A DNA stretch of 64,000 nt from Lepas anatifera (Eukaryota > Arthropoda > Thecostraca > Lepadidae): assembly GCA_034440635.1 (NCBI GenBank), contig JAOTON010002116.1, positions 48,429 to 112,428 on the forward strand. Reading direction: 5' to 3'. Below, piece after piece: positions 10,919-22,650 of this stretch (the first letter of the stretch is position 1; the number at the start of each line of letters is the position of its first letter). Under the pieces are notes generated by a model. The model was not told the DNA's origin and did no database searches. It saw only the letters and a list, made by a program, of their open reading frames with translations. The position numbers and the translations under genes are program-made.

Positions 10919-12801
10919 TCACCCGTACGATTATTGGCGACGATGAAGCATTAGGTGGACACATACTAGGTGCCCATACTCTCCCCGGGTGCTTGGAAAG
11001 GCGACAGAATGCCTTAGCTGACCGAAAAAGGTATTAAGTTGTCCAACAATAGTTTCAATCGCTACATGCGGTCCAGTTTCATCTAGGTTCAACGGCGTAG
11101 GGTGCTAAATTTCGAGCGGCACGGCCCAAAGAGGGTAAACCACCTGGAAATCAAAAGGGCACCCGCCACCGATGGGGGCACGTGCCCCGTGTGCCCCCCC
11201 TGGACAGTAGATAATCTCCGGGAGGCATTAAATAAGCTCGGGGGGCCTGGATCAGCTCAAGGGGCACTAAAGCAGCTAATAGGGCACCAGGCAAGCTCGG
11301 AGACATCAGGCTAACTTAGAGAGCATTATATAGGTTCAGAAGGCACAATTATTTTCTCAGGGAGAGCACCAGATTGACTACGAGGGCATCAGATCAGCTC
11401 AGAAGGCACATGATCAGCTCCAGGGGGCACCAGATGAGCTCCACCCGTACGATTATTGGCGACGATGAGACTTTATCTGGAAACGAATTACGTGCCTATA
11501 CTCTTTCCGGGTGCTTGGAAGGGCGACAGAATGCTTTAGCTGACCAAAAAGGCACTTAATTGTCATACAGTAGTTGAAATCGCTAAATGCGGTCTAGTTC
11601 CATCTGGGTTCAACGGCGTAGGGCACTAAATTTCGAGCGGCACGGCCCAAAGAGGGTAAACCACCTGGAAATCAAAGGGCATCCGCCACCGATGGGGGCA
11701 CGTGCCCCGTGTGCCCCCCCCTGGACAGTAGATAATCTCCGGAAGGCATTAAATAAGTTCGGGGGCCTGGATCAGCTCAAGGGGCACTAAAGCAGCTAAT
11801 GGGCACCAGGCAAGCTCGGAGGCATCAGGCTAACTTAGAGGGCATTATGTAGGTTCAGAAGGCACAATTATTTTCTCAGGGAGAGCAGCAGATTGACTAC
11901 GAGGGCATCAGATCAGCTCAGAAGGCACATGATTAGCTCCAGGGGGCACCAGATGAGCTCCACCCGTACGATTATTGGCGACGATGAGACTTGATCTGGA
12001 AACGAATTACGTGCCTATACTCTTTCCGGGTGCTTGGAAAGGCGACAGAATGCTTTAGCTGGCCAAAAAGGCACTTAATTGTCATACAGTAGTTGAAATC
12101 GCTAAATGCGGTCTAGTTCCATCTGGGTTCAACGGCGTAGGGCACTAAATTTCGAGCGGCACGGCCCAAAGGGGGTACACCACCTTGCACGTGGGGGCAC
12201 GTGCCCCTGTGCCCCTGGCTGCGACTTTGGACAATAGATAAACTACGGGAGGCATTCAATAAGTTCAGGGGGCCAGGATCAGCTCAAGTGGCACTAAAAC
12301 AGCTAATAGGGCACCAGGCAAGCTCGGAGGCATCAGACTAACTCAGAGAGCATTATATAGGTTCAGAAGGCACAATTATTTTCTCAGGGGGCACCAGATT
12401 GACTACGAGGGCATCAGATCAGCTCAGAGGGCACATGATCGGCTCCGGGGGCCAAGACCAGAGCTCAGGGGGCACCCGATGAGCTCAAGGGGCACCAGAT
12501 TATCTCCGCCCGTACGATTATTGGCGACGATGAGGCATTATCTGGAAACGGATTACGTGCCTATACTCTTCCTGGGTGCTTGGAAAGGCGGCAGAATGCC
12601 CTAATTGACCAAAAAGGCACTTAATTGTCAAACAATAATTTAAATCGCCAAATGCGTATAGTTCCATCTAGGCTCAACGGCGTAGGGCACTAAATTTTGA
12701 GCGGCACGGCCCAAAGAGGGTACACCACCTGGCAATCAAAAGGGCACCCCAGCACTGATGGGGGCACGTGCCCCCTGTGGCCCCCCCTGGCTGCGCCCCT
12801 G
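10919..12801 (+). repeat. Four tandem subterminal units (~0.53 kb) of hAT copy 1
   Basis: Each unit opens with CACCCGTACGATTATTGGCG (near 10920, 11450, 11966 and 12508). It continues with a segment containing TTTCGAGCGGCACGGCCCAA and then a GGGGGCACGTGCCCC-like terminus region. The last unit ends in the true element end at 12801. Period is about 516-542 bp. The reverse complement of the same four-unit arrangement is in copy 2. Confidence 0.85.
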
Positions 12802-12809
12802 GTTGGTTT

Positions 12810-14424
12810 AGTCTTCACTGTGTGCTTTCAATTTCTTTTTACTGTTGTGAACCAAAGTAGCTTACTTTCCTGCATGCCTCAATAGTAATTAAACTGTGTT
12901 TTGATACATTGATTCAGCCTCCTCTGCCTCCTCTGCTGGTGAACCGAACCAAATGCCACTAAATCTAGTACGCTACTGTCATAGCACAGTCCTTTAACTA
13001 TGAATTCACTTACACCCAAGACCTGAATAATATTGATTTCACCTTGCTTAAAAACACATGCTTTATAACCTAGGTATGTTGTTTTCGTTTTTTACTCTTA
13101 ATGAAGCTTTACTGAAGCTGAAAACAAAAGATGAATGGAAAAGAGAGTATAGAAAATATTTTTGTCAACGTCACACCCTTACCTTATGAAAATTTCCACA
13201 ATACCATGTGCTTATGTAGATGTATGTCTGCCTAGCAACAAACTTCTAACCCATAGTTTCCGCTGGGCACCGCACGCGTGCGTGTCGGCGGTTGGCCGAA
13301 GTGCCAGTCGGCTATCGTTGGGGCGCGCCGGGCGGCCGATTTTCGCGCGCATGGCGGCGATTTTTTGCTGATTAGACATCAATAAATTCAAGAACGTAAA
13401 ATTTATTTTATGCTATTAGAAAGCACAGATACAGGAAACATTTTTATGGGGTCATTTCAAGGTGAATCACTGGCCACACTTAAACAAAATTGCTTAAAGA
13501 ATTGAATACAAATTTCAGAAACTAAATAATTATTTTTGAAAAACTAAATTTTCAAAGTTGTATAATTGAATTTTAGATACAATCATCTTTTAAATGAGCA
13601 TCCATAACGAAGGACTACATAGAAAATAATGATTGTATGCCACCATGTTTGGCTAAAAACACGGATTTTTACGACATTCAGCAAGCCGTAACTCCAAAAC
13701 CCTCATTATAAGGAAAGGAATATTCTCAAATCTGAATGCTACGGCTCTGATGACCCTGTGTGCGAAGTAAGAACAAAATCTGAGACTATGCTTTGTGCAA
13801 TCCAGGTGGTGCCTTGTCGATTTGTCCTGGAACGCCCCAAATGCAAAAAACACGGTGATACAATTTCTATTTCTATTGTCCTATGTCATATTGATATGGT
13901 GTACTATTTCGTAGGTTTTGCTGTAGTTCTTAGAATTTGCAATTGCAACTAGGTAGGTACTCTAGTAATTATAGCTTAGATTTTGGTTCAGCTCATGGCA
14001 GGGAATGTTTTATTTTGCAAAATTATCTAGCATCATTCTTTAACAAAAACAAAAAGCAATACCCTTATCATTCCTGAAAATACAGTTTAGATTATGTTTT
14101 TTTAGCTTAGACCTTTTCTGATAGTATGGAGGTGCAATTATTTTCCTTAACATGGTTAAACATGCATGGCTTCTTTCATAAATAATTGCAACATGGTGTG
14201 GCTGCTTTATCTGGCAGTGCCAGTCTGAAAGAAGAAAACATATCCATGGCTCATGGCTATAATTAATTAATTTTTTAATTTTTCAATCAATTAATCTTCC
14301 ATCTATTATTCTTCAGTTTCCTGTATGACTTCCTTTACAGCTTGTCTTTTAGTAGTTTATTGGTTAATTCATGTGTTATTGTAATTTATTTGTATTATTT
14401 ATCCTTTATTTATGTTTTGAAACC
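12810..14424. other. Right interior of the 11.8-kb element, no gene recognised
   Basis: AT-rich sequence without a supported exon. A GC-rich patch at about 13260-13376 (GGGCGCGCCGGGCGGCC, then TTTTCGCGCGCATGGCG) is the inverse of a patch near 4295-4350. Confidence 0.4.
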
Positions 14425-14608
14425 GAGTGAAAGTTTTAGTTGAGTCGTGAGTTGAGTCGGAGTTGATTCGGGAGGATTTAACCTTGAGTCGGAGTTGGGT
14501 GGGCTTACTGAACTGTTAACAATGTGTTGAGTCAGAGTTGAGTTGACCACTCTCAGCACATGAGTTTAGGTGAGTCGACTCAAGAAAGTTCTGAAACACA
14601 CAACTCTG

Positions 14609-15240
14609 CTTTAGGGCTGCGCCAAAAGGAATTGGCGGACTGATGATTTAGAGGTGTTCACCATACGGGCAAGCCATTAGGGTGCATAAATCTGCTATCT
14701 CTGATTTTTGGTTATTGACATAAGGTGGTGTCAGTTTTGGGTCACCCCATTTTAAGCCCATCTTCAGTAATTTAATCTAATTTAAGATAACCTGATTAAG
14801 TACGGGCCAGATCTAGTGGAACATCTTCATGCTTGCATTCTTACGACTTTCCTGATAATCAAGTTGAGTATCGGGACATGTGACATCCCAGATGTTATCT
14901 GGCGTCACCCGAGCAGGTTGTAAATTTGTCAGTAACTGGAATGAGATAGAGATATTATTTTGATGCAAATTTGCTAATCATGTCTTTGGGCGTCCACTGG
15001 TATGCCTCATGACCAAGGTCGAACACTCGATAATTTCACCCCTAGTTCGATAACGATAAATCGATAACCTTTTCCGAGGACGGCGACTTGAAAAGCTTTA
15101 ACGAAAAAGTAAATTCAATGAAGAGCTAACAACAACGACAACTACGCTTAGGACTTTGATCGAGGACACAGAATGCATCAATGACTTTGACAATTGTAGT
15201 AGTACTTTGACCTTGGGTTTGGCTTTCGTGTGAGGTGACC
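14609..15240 (+). mobile_element. TTAA-family element, right part after the 11.8-kb insertion
   Basis: Matches the interior of 30329-31335: both share AAATCTGCT...TCTC, then a GGTCACCCC phrase and ATTCTTAC...GATTAAG/AATCAAG in the same order. This continues the segment at 2604-2813. The right TTAA end was not located; the end coordinate is approximate. Confidence 0.6.
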
Positions 15241-15503
15241 TTAACATATAATCCCGATTGTATGATGTTATGACGTCACCACTCGATCTACAATGCAGAT
15301 GAACTGGTGCGATCGTGGGATTGTTGCGATCTCAAAATATAGGTCTGGTTTTGAAAGTAAAAAAGTGCTGACCTATCTGGTAATATATTATTTTTCCAAT
15401 GGATCTTCCAAAGCATCAAAATTGCTATCAGGGCCTGGAACTCGGATTTCTGCATGAATATTTCTGAGGGACTGGAAATTTATAACGTTTTAAATGTTCT
15501 AAG

Positions 15504-15813
15504 CAGGGGCGTGGATTTTTTATTGATTCGGGTGCCCAAATTTGAAGCAATGTCCCATAACGACCGTAATAAAGGTGATCATATAATAAAAATTGAAATT
15601 TAGCTTTCTCTCGAGTCTGTTTGTCTGTTTGAGTCTGTCGAGTCGAGAGCACTAACCCAATTATAAATCTTGAAACTAGAAACACAAAAATATTACGGAT
15701 ATTTCAACACGACGTCAGCATTTCATTGGGTACCCGGGCACTCTACATCACGCATGGGACGTCAGCATTGGGGTGCCCGGGCACCCTAAAATAGGTATGA
15801 ATCCACACCCCTG
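15504..15813. mobile_element. MITE with CAGGGGCGTGGATT ends
   Basis: Inverted ends CAGGGGCGTGGATT (15504) and AATCCACACCCCTG (to 15813). Inside there is a short duplication, ACGTCAGCATT followed by a GTACCCGGGCAC or GTGCCCGGGCAC palindrome, twice. The flanking duplication is weak. A solo left end of the family is at about 3895. Confidence 0.6.
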
Positions 15814-16039
15814 GGTTTAATTTTTTAGAGCCTGGGGTCGAAGTTAAACTATTTCTTGACTTTTCCGTTGACCGTTGACGGTATTCGTTATGCAGACTGT
15901 TCGATTAGCTGTCGAGTCAGCGATGAAGCCCAGCGTCACCAAAAGGTATCCAATTACTTCAGCACTGCTATTTTTCCCTCAGCACATGCGCAAGACGTTG
16001 CATGTCATGTGATGTCTTGGTTGTGTGGTGTGCAGTGAT

Positions 16040-16312
16040 TTTTATTCTTATTTTACTTTTATGCCTGATTTAGGATCTAGTCCATTTTATTGAGGTACTT
16101 TACAATGTACTCGCCTCCTGTGTATCTGTCGATGGGCTCATATATGCTATTATGTATTTTATACTCTATTTTAAGTGTTTATAGCTGTATTTTACACTGT
16201 ATCTTCCGCATTTTAGTGATTACCCGATGATGTTTTATAATATTGACTTGAGCTTTTATTAGGATGATTCCTGTTGCTCATGAGCCCTAATAAACAAACA
16301 AACAAACAAACA
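16040..16312 (+). mobile_element. LINE 3' end remnant with (AAAC)n tail
   Basis: An AT-rich, non-coding stretch ends in CATGAGCCCTAATAAAC followed by repeated AAAC units up to the ATG at 16313. This is the usual look of a LINE 3' UTR with a simple-repeat tail. The 5' limit is approximate. A similar AACA-tailed 3' end is at about 57760-58146. Confidence 0.5.
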
Positions 16313-16438
16313 ATGGCAACGCATCTTAGCAAATTTTTAAGACGCTGTAAATGTAAGATTTTGGCGAAATTTGGACTGGTGTTGCTGATAGGGTGTCTTT
16401 TATTTAGTGCTCTTCTGCACCTGCGCAGTAAATGGGAG
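16313..16438 (+). CDS. Candidate first coding exon, type II membrane protein start
   Basis: Forty-two codons from ATG (16313) to a possible GT donor at 16439 (GGGAG then GTGACA). The product begins with a basic stretch (residues 1-19, MATHLSKFLRRCKC...), then a strongly hydrophobic helix (about residues 20-37, FGLVLLIGCLLFSALLHL) followed by RSKW. This is the layout of a type II signal anchor as found in Golgi glycosyltransferases and sulfotransferases, but the short exon does not identify a family. An alternative donor is at GCGCA|GTAAAT, a few codons earlier. The ATG follows directly on a LINE (AAAC)n tail, so the retroelement may have landed in the 5' leader or the preceding intron. It could also be chance coding in unique DNA. 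Confidence 0.4.
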
Positions 16439-16623
16439 GTGACAATGCTATTAGAACTGATCTCATCATAGTCAGGTACCCTTTGTTTATGTCCACCTTT
16501 AAAATAGCATGCTCCAAAGCGCTAATTGTCAGATAACCCTGCTGTGCATGCGCTGCACGGTGCAGATGTAATGTGGTACCATTTCTGCTTTACAGGCTAC
16601 AACTGAGGCTTTCACAATTTCAG

Positions 16624-16779
16624 GGAAATTGACAACGCTGTTCTCGAGATAGCGTCCTTACCATCTGTCGGAAAGCGCATTCGCGATGGCTTAGCTGCCC
16701 TCAACACCAGAGTAGCAGTTAACATGTTCAAATATTCCCAATGCAAAAATACTATTGCTCAAATACTCTATAATGACAG
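16624..16779 (+). CDS. Candidate internal coding exon
   Basis: Bounded by a T-rich acceptor (CTTTCACAATTTCAG, AG at 16622-16623) and a strong donor (ATGACAG|GTAATA, GT at 16780-16781). The 156-bp segment is open in one frame, reading EIDNAVLEIASLPSVGK, then RIRDGLAALNTRVAVNMFKY, then SQCKNTIAQILYND. Composition is protein-like, with mixed charge and no repeats. It starts after 1 base and ends with 2, so it cannot join directly to the GTGACA donor of 16313-16438; another exon or donor would be needed if they belong to one gene. I do not recognise the family. Confidence 0.5.
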
Positions 16780-16878
16780 GTAATATTCGGTTTAAAAAAA
16801 TTCTGAAAAAAATTATGGAACATCTTACCTTTAACCGCTCAACCGCAGACTAGCACCATGATCCCACATTGTCATGCT

Positions 16879-17023
16879 CACTAGCGAATCCAGGGGGGGT
16901 GCAAAATACATTAACACCCTCAACCCCTCCCGATTTTGTCCGATTATCTTCCAGAAAAGCATTGTTCCCGGTTCTGAGCCCCGCTGCCCCTCCCCCCAAA
17001 CTGCCGGTATAGATCCGCCACTG
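16879..17023. mobile_element. hAT-type MITE, 145 bp
   Basis: Inverted ends CACTAGCGAATCCAGG and GATCCGCCACTG, flanked by an 8-bp duplication with 7 of 8 matches (GTCATGCT at 16871-16878, GTCATGCG at 17024-17031). Confidence 0.75.
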
Positions 17024-18553
17024 GTCATGCGAACGGCAGGGTGGGGAGCCAAGGCCATGGGGGAGGGGGAGTTCGAGCGCCCTCCCCAGGCGGACCAATG
17101 TTGGCGCCGGTCACTGCTCCGGAGTTAAGTCCTGCTACCCGGTTTATATCGCTGTTTCATTTCCGTTGTCTGATCAATGTCGTATGTGAAAGTGATGTGG
17201 TGTTAAGGTAAAAACTGGAGCGATGTATCCGAACTATATTTTTTCCTCATAATGCTGGAGATGTTAAGTGCGTTGTTACTTTAAATAAAGAAAATAAATA
17301 GAAATAGCAGTAGGTATGCGTCCGATTCAACCTTACAGCGTCCATTTGGCGAAGGGAGTCGTCTATATATCGTCTATAACTGCTAATCTAGGCGTATTAT
17401 ATTGGTTATTTCTTTGCTATTTTAGGTTCTTTGGTCTCTTTACGTGTTTATTTGTATATTGACCGTTTTGAATAATGAAACCTGAGTCATCTGACTCCTG
17501 AAGATGGTATGTGCCAAAATTGTGGACTCATTATTGACGTGAGCATTTTCCCTGGCTGCGACTCCGCCCGGTAATATCTAGCACACCGTGTGCTCCCAAC
17601 TTGGCGGGCTCTTGAATTAGCGATCATGCGCTGTGAAATCATTTGTCCGTATGCTGTTGTTTCCCGAGGTTCATATTACGCGGGACTAAGTAAGCATTTT
17701 TCTATGTCAAATTTTCAAATTTTCGCATCGCTTTTCTGCTTGATTTTCCGTGATAAGTCGACTTCATTTTTCTTGCGAGCGCCGCGTTGATTTGGCGAGT
17801 TAGAGTTACTGCCGAGGCAACTACGTCTAGAATTCGGTTTCATTGGGGCCGGGTATCCAAGTTCAGGAAATGAACAACAGTTCAATCTTTATGGAGATAT
17901 GAGCCGAGGTGAGCGGTGTTTATTTTGTTTTTACTACCACGGCTAATTCCTCTACCTTGGATAGTAGGAGTGGGACTTTTCAGTCCCGCGGCCCCGACGC
18001 CGGAACTCAACCTAGTCCCGGCGGGACTCAAACCGGGACGGTGGCTAAAAGGCTGAGACGGTGCCGCGACCAGTCACTGAGCAAACATGGCTCATGCAAT
18101 ATGTTGAGACTCAAAGTGCACAACTTTTAAGTTCTTTTGAATGTAACAATCGTGAATTTAAATGTCCAATTGTACAACTAATTGTATTTAGAACCAAAAT
18201 CAACCATTACAACTTTGAGGACACTTACACCAGAGCCCGAATTTCTTACTAAATATCATTCTTTCGAAACCACGGTTTTATTTATTTCTAATACTTCACT
18301 TGACTAAGGAACACTAAACCCAGTGATACCTAAAAAAATGGTGAGTACCAATTCGAAATAAAAATTATTATACATTGAATATATAATTATAAGAGAGAAA
18401 TAATTATGCATGTCTTAGGTTTGTATGTCAATATTGAAATGGAATCTGTTAAAATGAGTAACTCAAAGTTTTAAGTCCTTATTTTTAAGGCCTATCGGTC
18501 ACGGTCTGAGGATCTCCCCAGGTACATACGTATACTGAGTGTACACGTACAAC
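17024..18553. other. No supported gene
   Basis: Mostly unique, AT-rich sequence. Possible splice donors occur (for example GTTAAG|GTAAAA near 17213 and CCGAG|GTGAGC near 17907), but I could not pair them with good acceptors in a consistent open frame. TCCCGGC-rich low-complexity sequence lies at about 17970-18045. Confidence 0.4.
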
Positions 18554-18561
18554 GAAACACA

Positions 18562-18777
18562 CAGGGGCGGACGCAGACTCGAGTTTTGGGAGGGGCCAAA
18601 CCCAAGTCTACCTCTTCTCCGGGGGGGGTGGGAGCGAATATTTTTTTGCTCTACAGACCTAGTGTAAACACCTTTTTTGAAAAATTTCCGGCGTTTGGGG
18701 AGGCCAAAGATAGTTTGGCCCCCTTCAGCGCTTTGGGGGCCATGGCCGGAATGGCCCCTCCCCTGCGTCCGCCAATG
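18562..18777. mobile_element. hAT-type MITE, 216 bp, exact 8-bp duplication
   Basis: Inverted ends CAGGGGCGGACGCAG and CTGCGTCCGCCAATG. Flanks are GAAACACA on both sides (18554-18561 and 18778-18785). The exact duplication suggests a fairly recent insertion. Confidence 0.85.
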
Positions 18778-19062
18778 GAAACACAATCCTATATCTGGCA
18801 TTTGTTTAAGCATTTCGAGTTTTGGAACTGTTGTGAAAAAATACATCTAAAATATCATCAAGCAAAACACAACAATTTCAGCACACGTTTTACATTTGAT
18901 CAACATGTTCTGGTCCACCTATCCTGATAAATATTAGGTTTTTGTATTGATTGAATGTTCATTGATGGAGGGTAGAAAGTGTTCGATAATACTGATTTGC
19001 ATACTGCAATGCTGCGGTCTCTGGACTGATCCGTGGTTTCTTACAGTGGCGGATCCAGGGGG

Positions 19063-21000
19063 CAGTGGCGCAGCCAGGGGGGCACAGGGGGCACGTGCCC
19101 CCCCATCGGTGCCGGGGTGCCCTTTTGATTGCCAGGTTGTGTGCCCTTTTTGGCCGTGCCGCTCGAAATTTAGTGCCCTACGTCGTTGAGCCTAGATGGA
19201 ACTAGACTGCATTTAGCGATTTGAACTATTGTTTGACAATTAAGTGCCTTTTTGGTCAGTTAGGGCATTCTGTCGCCTTTCCAAGCACCCGGGAAGAGTA
19301 TAGGCACGTAATCCGTTTCCAAATAATGTCTCATCGTCGCCAATAATCGTATGGGCAGAGCTAATCTGGTGCCCCTTGAGCTCATCTGGTGCCCCCCTGA
19401 GCGCTGGTCTTGAACCCTGGAGCTGATCATGTGCCTTCTGAGCTGATCTGATGCCCTCGTAGTCAATCTGGTGCCCCCTGAGAAAATAATTGTGCCTTCT
19501 GAATCTATATAATGCTCTCTGAGTTAGTCTGATGCCTCCGAGCTTGCCTGGTGCCCTATTAGCTGTTTTAGTGCCCCTTGAGCTGATCCGGGCCCCCTGA
19601 ACTTATCTAATGCCTCCCGTAGTTTATCTACTGTCCAGGGCCGCAGCCAGGGGTCACAGGGGGCACATGCCCCCATCGGTGCCGGGTGCCCTTTTGATTG
19701 CCAGGTGGTGTACCCCCTTTGGGCCGTGCCGCTCGAAATTTAGTGCCCTACGCCGTTGAACCTAGATGGAACTAGGCCGCATTTAGCGATTTCAACTATT
19801 GTTTAACAATTAAGTGCCTTTTTGGTCAGCTAAAGCATTCTGTCGCCTTTCCAAGCACCCGGGAAGAGTATAGGCACGTAATCCGTTTCCAGATAATGCC
19901 TCATCGTCGCCAATAATCGTACGGGTGGAACTCATCTGGTGCCCCCTGGAGATGATAATGTGCCTTCTGAGCTGATCTAATGCCCTCGTAGTCAATCTGG
20001 TGCCCCCCCTCCCCTGAATAAATAATTGTGCCTTCTGAACCTGTATAATGCTCTCTAAGTTAGTCTGATGCCTCCGAGCTTGCCTGCTGCCCTATTAGCT
20101 GTTTTATTGCCCCTTGAGCTGATCCGGGCCCCCTGAACTTGTTTAATGCCTCCCGGAGTTTATCTACCGTCCAGGGGGCACAGGGGCATGTGCAACCATC
20201 GGTGCCGGGTGCCCTTTTGATTGTCAGGTGGTGTACCCTCTTTGGTCCGTGCCACTCGAAATTTAGTGCCCTGCGCCGTTGAACCTAGATGTAACTAGAA
20301 TGCATTTAGCGATTTCAACTATTGTTTGACAACTAAGTGCCTTTTTGTCAGCTAGGGCATTCTGTCGCCTTTCCAAGCACCCGGGAAGAGCATAGGCACG
20401 TAATCCGTTTCCAGATAATGCCTCATCGTCGCCAATAATCGTACGGGCGGAGCTCATCTGGTGCCCCCTGGAGCTGATCATGTGCCCTCTGAGCTGATCT
20501 GGTGCCCTCGTAGTCAATCTGGTGCCCTCCTGAGAAAATAAGTGTGCCTTCTGAACCTATAAAATACTCTCTGAGTTAGTTTGATGCCTCCGAGCTTGCC
20601 TGGTGTACTTTTAGCTGTTTTAGTGCCCCTTGAGCTGATCCGGGCCCACTGAGCTTATTTAATGCCTCCCGGAGTTGATCTACTGTCCAGGGGTGCAGCC
20701 AGGAAGGCACAGGGGGCACATGCCCCCATCACTGCCAGGGTGCCCTTTTGATTGCCAGGTGGTGTACCCAATTTGGGCCGTGCCGCTCGAAATTTAGAGC
20801 CCTAGCCGTTGAACCTAGATTTAACTGGACCGCATGTAGCGATTGAAACTATTGTTGGACAACTTTATACCTTTCTCGGTCAGCTAGGGCATTCTGTCGC
20901 CTTTCCAAGCACCCGGGAAGAGTATGGGCACCTAGTATGTGTCTACCTATTGCATCATCGTCGCCAATAATCGTACGGGTGAAGCCAATCTGGTGCTCCT
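19063..21000 (-). repeat. Four tandem subterminal units of hAT copy 2
   Basis: Mirror of 10919-12801. Internal units keep remnants of the terminus itself (GGGCCGCAGCCAGGGG near 19638 and GGGGTGCAGCCAGGAAGG near 20688), showing that the repeated unit includes the element end plus subterminal DNA. Confidence 0.85.
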
Positions 21001-22650
21001 TGAGCTCATCTCGTGGCCCCTTGAGCTGATTACTTGCCCTCTAAGCTGATCTGGTGCCCCTGAGTCAATCGAATGCCCCACTGAGCAAATAATTGTGCCT
21101 CCTGAACCTATATAATGCTCTCTGAGTTAGTCTAATGCTTCCGAGCTTGTTTGGTGCCCTAATAGCTGATTTAGTGCCCCTTGAGCTGATTCGGGCCCCC
21201 GAGCTGATATCATGCCTCCCCAAGTTGATTCTGTATCCTAAGTCAATATGGTGCCTCTTCAGCTGATTAGGTGCCCCCTCAACTGATTATTGATGTCTCC
21301 TTAGATGGTCTGGTCCCCCCCTGAGCTGGTTTGGTGGGCCCTGAGTCCACCTTGTGTCCCCTGAGCTGTTATGTTGCTCCCTGAGCTGATTTAGGCTCCT
21401 GCCATAGTCTGGGGGGGGGGCTGGGAGCTGATCTGGACCCCGAGCGGATCGATCTGGTGCCACCTGAGCTGCACTAATGCCCCTTAGTCGATCTGGTGCC
21501 TCCTGAGCCCATATGATGCCCCCTGAGTAATCTGGTGCCCTTTCAGCTGATCTGGGCCTCCTTACGTGATTTCATGAGCAGATCTAAAGCCCTGAGCTGA
21601 GCTGGGCCCACAGAGGCTGATGAGGGCCCCTGAGATGGTATGGGCTCATGAGCTGATTAAGTGCCTCCTGACTTGATCTGGTATTCCCAAGCTGGTCGGG
21701 GACCACTGATCTGATTGTTTGTCCCCGGAGCTGATCTGGTGCTCTATGGGCATCTGGTGTCCCCTGAGCAGCTCTGGGGCTTTTGAACTGATTGGGCTCG
21801 GAGCTGGTGAGGGATCCCTAAACTGATTTAGTGCCCCTGACTTGAACATGCCCCCTGTGCTGATCGATCTGGTGCACCCTGAGCAGATATACTGCCTCCT
21901 GAACTTAACTAATGCCCCCTGAGTCGATCTGGAGCCTGCTGAGTCATCAGTGTGTCTCCTGAGCTCATCTTATTCCCTCTGAGTTAGTCTGGTGCCCCAT
22001 GGATAATATTATGCCCTTTAAGCTGACCCGGGCCTCCTAGGTTAATTACGTGATTTCCTGAGCAGCTCCCAGGCCTTGAGCTGAGCTGGGCCCACAGGGG
22101 TTGGTGAGGGTCCCTGAGATGGTATGGGGCTCCTGAGCTGATTAAGTGCCTCCTGACTTGATCTGGTATTCCCGAACTGATCTGGGCCCCGAGCTGGTCG
22201 GGGACCACTGATTTGATTGTTTGTCCCCTAGGCTGATCTGGTGCCCTATGGGCCGATCTGGTGTCCCCTGAGCAGCTCTGGGGCTTTTGAACTGCTTGGA
22301 CCCCGAGCTGGTGAGGGATTCCTGAGCTGAATTAGTGCCCCTGACTTGATCTTGCCCCCTGACCTGACTTGAGGGGCCCTGAACTGATCTGGGGCCCCAA
22401 GAGCTGATCTGGGGCCCAAGAGCGGATCTAGGTTCTGAGGGTACCCTTAGCTGGTCTGGGTGCTGAGCTTGAGAGCCCCTTAAGTTGGCTTGAGGTTCCC
22501 TGAAGTGATCTGGCGCCTTAAACTGTTCTGGGGCTTCTTGAACTGGTTTAAGGCACTTTGAGCCTATCTGTGGCCCATTGAGCTAGTCTGATGACCTCAT
22601 CTCTGGGACCAATGAGCTAGTCTAGTCCCTGGGTGAAGCATGAGCTGCTC
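21000..22650 (-). repeat. Degenerate internal tandem array of hAT copy 2
   Basis: Reverse complement of the CAGATCAGCTCAG-type array in copy 1, reading here as CTGAGCTGATCTGGTGCCCC units. The site corresponding to the LINE target in copy 1 is unoccupied at about 21819-21832. Confidence 0.8.

Larger units (their letters stand above)
5964..12801 (+). mobile_element. hAT-like non-autonomous element, copy 1 (CAGGGGCGCAGCC ends)
   Basis: The ends are inverted (CCAGGGGCGCAGCCAG at the left, CTGGCTGCGCCCCTG at the right) and flanked by an exact 8-bp duplication GTTGGTTT (5956-5963 and 12802-12809), a hAT hallmark. Copy 2 lies inverted at 19063-23702. Without the LINE at 7846-9995 this copy is about 4.69 kb, close to the 4.64 kb of copy 2. 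The order inside is a unique left end (to about 6900), a long degenerate short-period repeat array (6950-10915), then four units of about 0.53 kb that each include terminus-like sequence. No transposase is visible. Confidence 0.85.
2814..14608. mobile_element. 11.8-kb hAT-like element with GAGTC-rich ends
   Basis: The outer ends are inverted: CGGAGTTGTGTG at the left and CACACAACTCTG at the right. Next to them lie GAGTC-rich subterminal clusters (2826-2990 and 14425-14600). An 8-bp flanking duplication with 7 of 8 matches (CTTTAGAG/CTTTAGGG) fits hAT integration. No transposase reading frame is visible inside, so it is non-autonomous or decayed. About 6.8 kb of its length is another element (5964-12801). 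It could instead be two solo ends that happen to flank the region, but the split host repeat outside argues for one insertion event. Confidence 0.6.

Noticed and set aside
17480..17540. Second hammerhead-like string (CTGAAGATGGTATGTGCCAA)
   Set aside because: The GAAA box is lost and stem I does not pair; too degraded to call.
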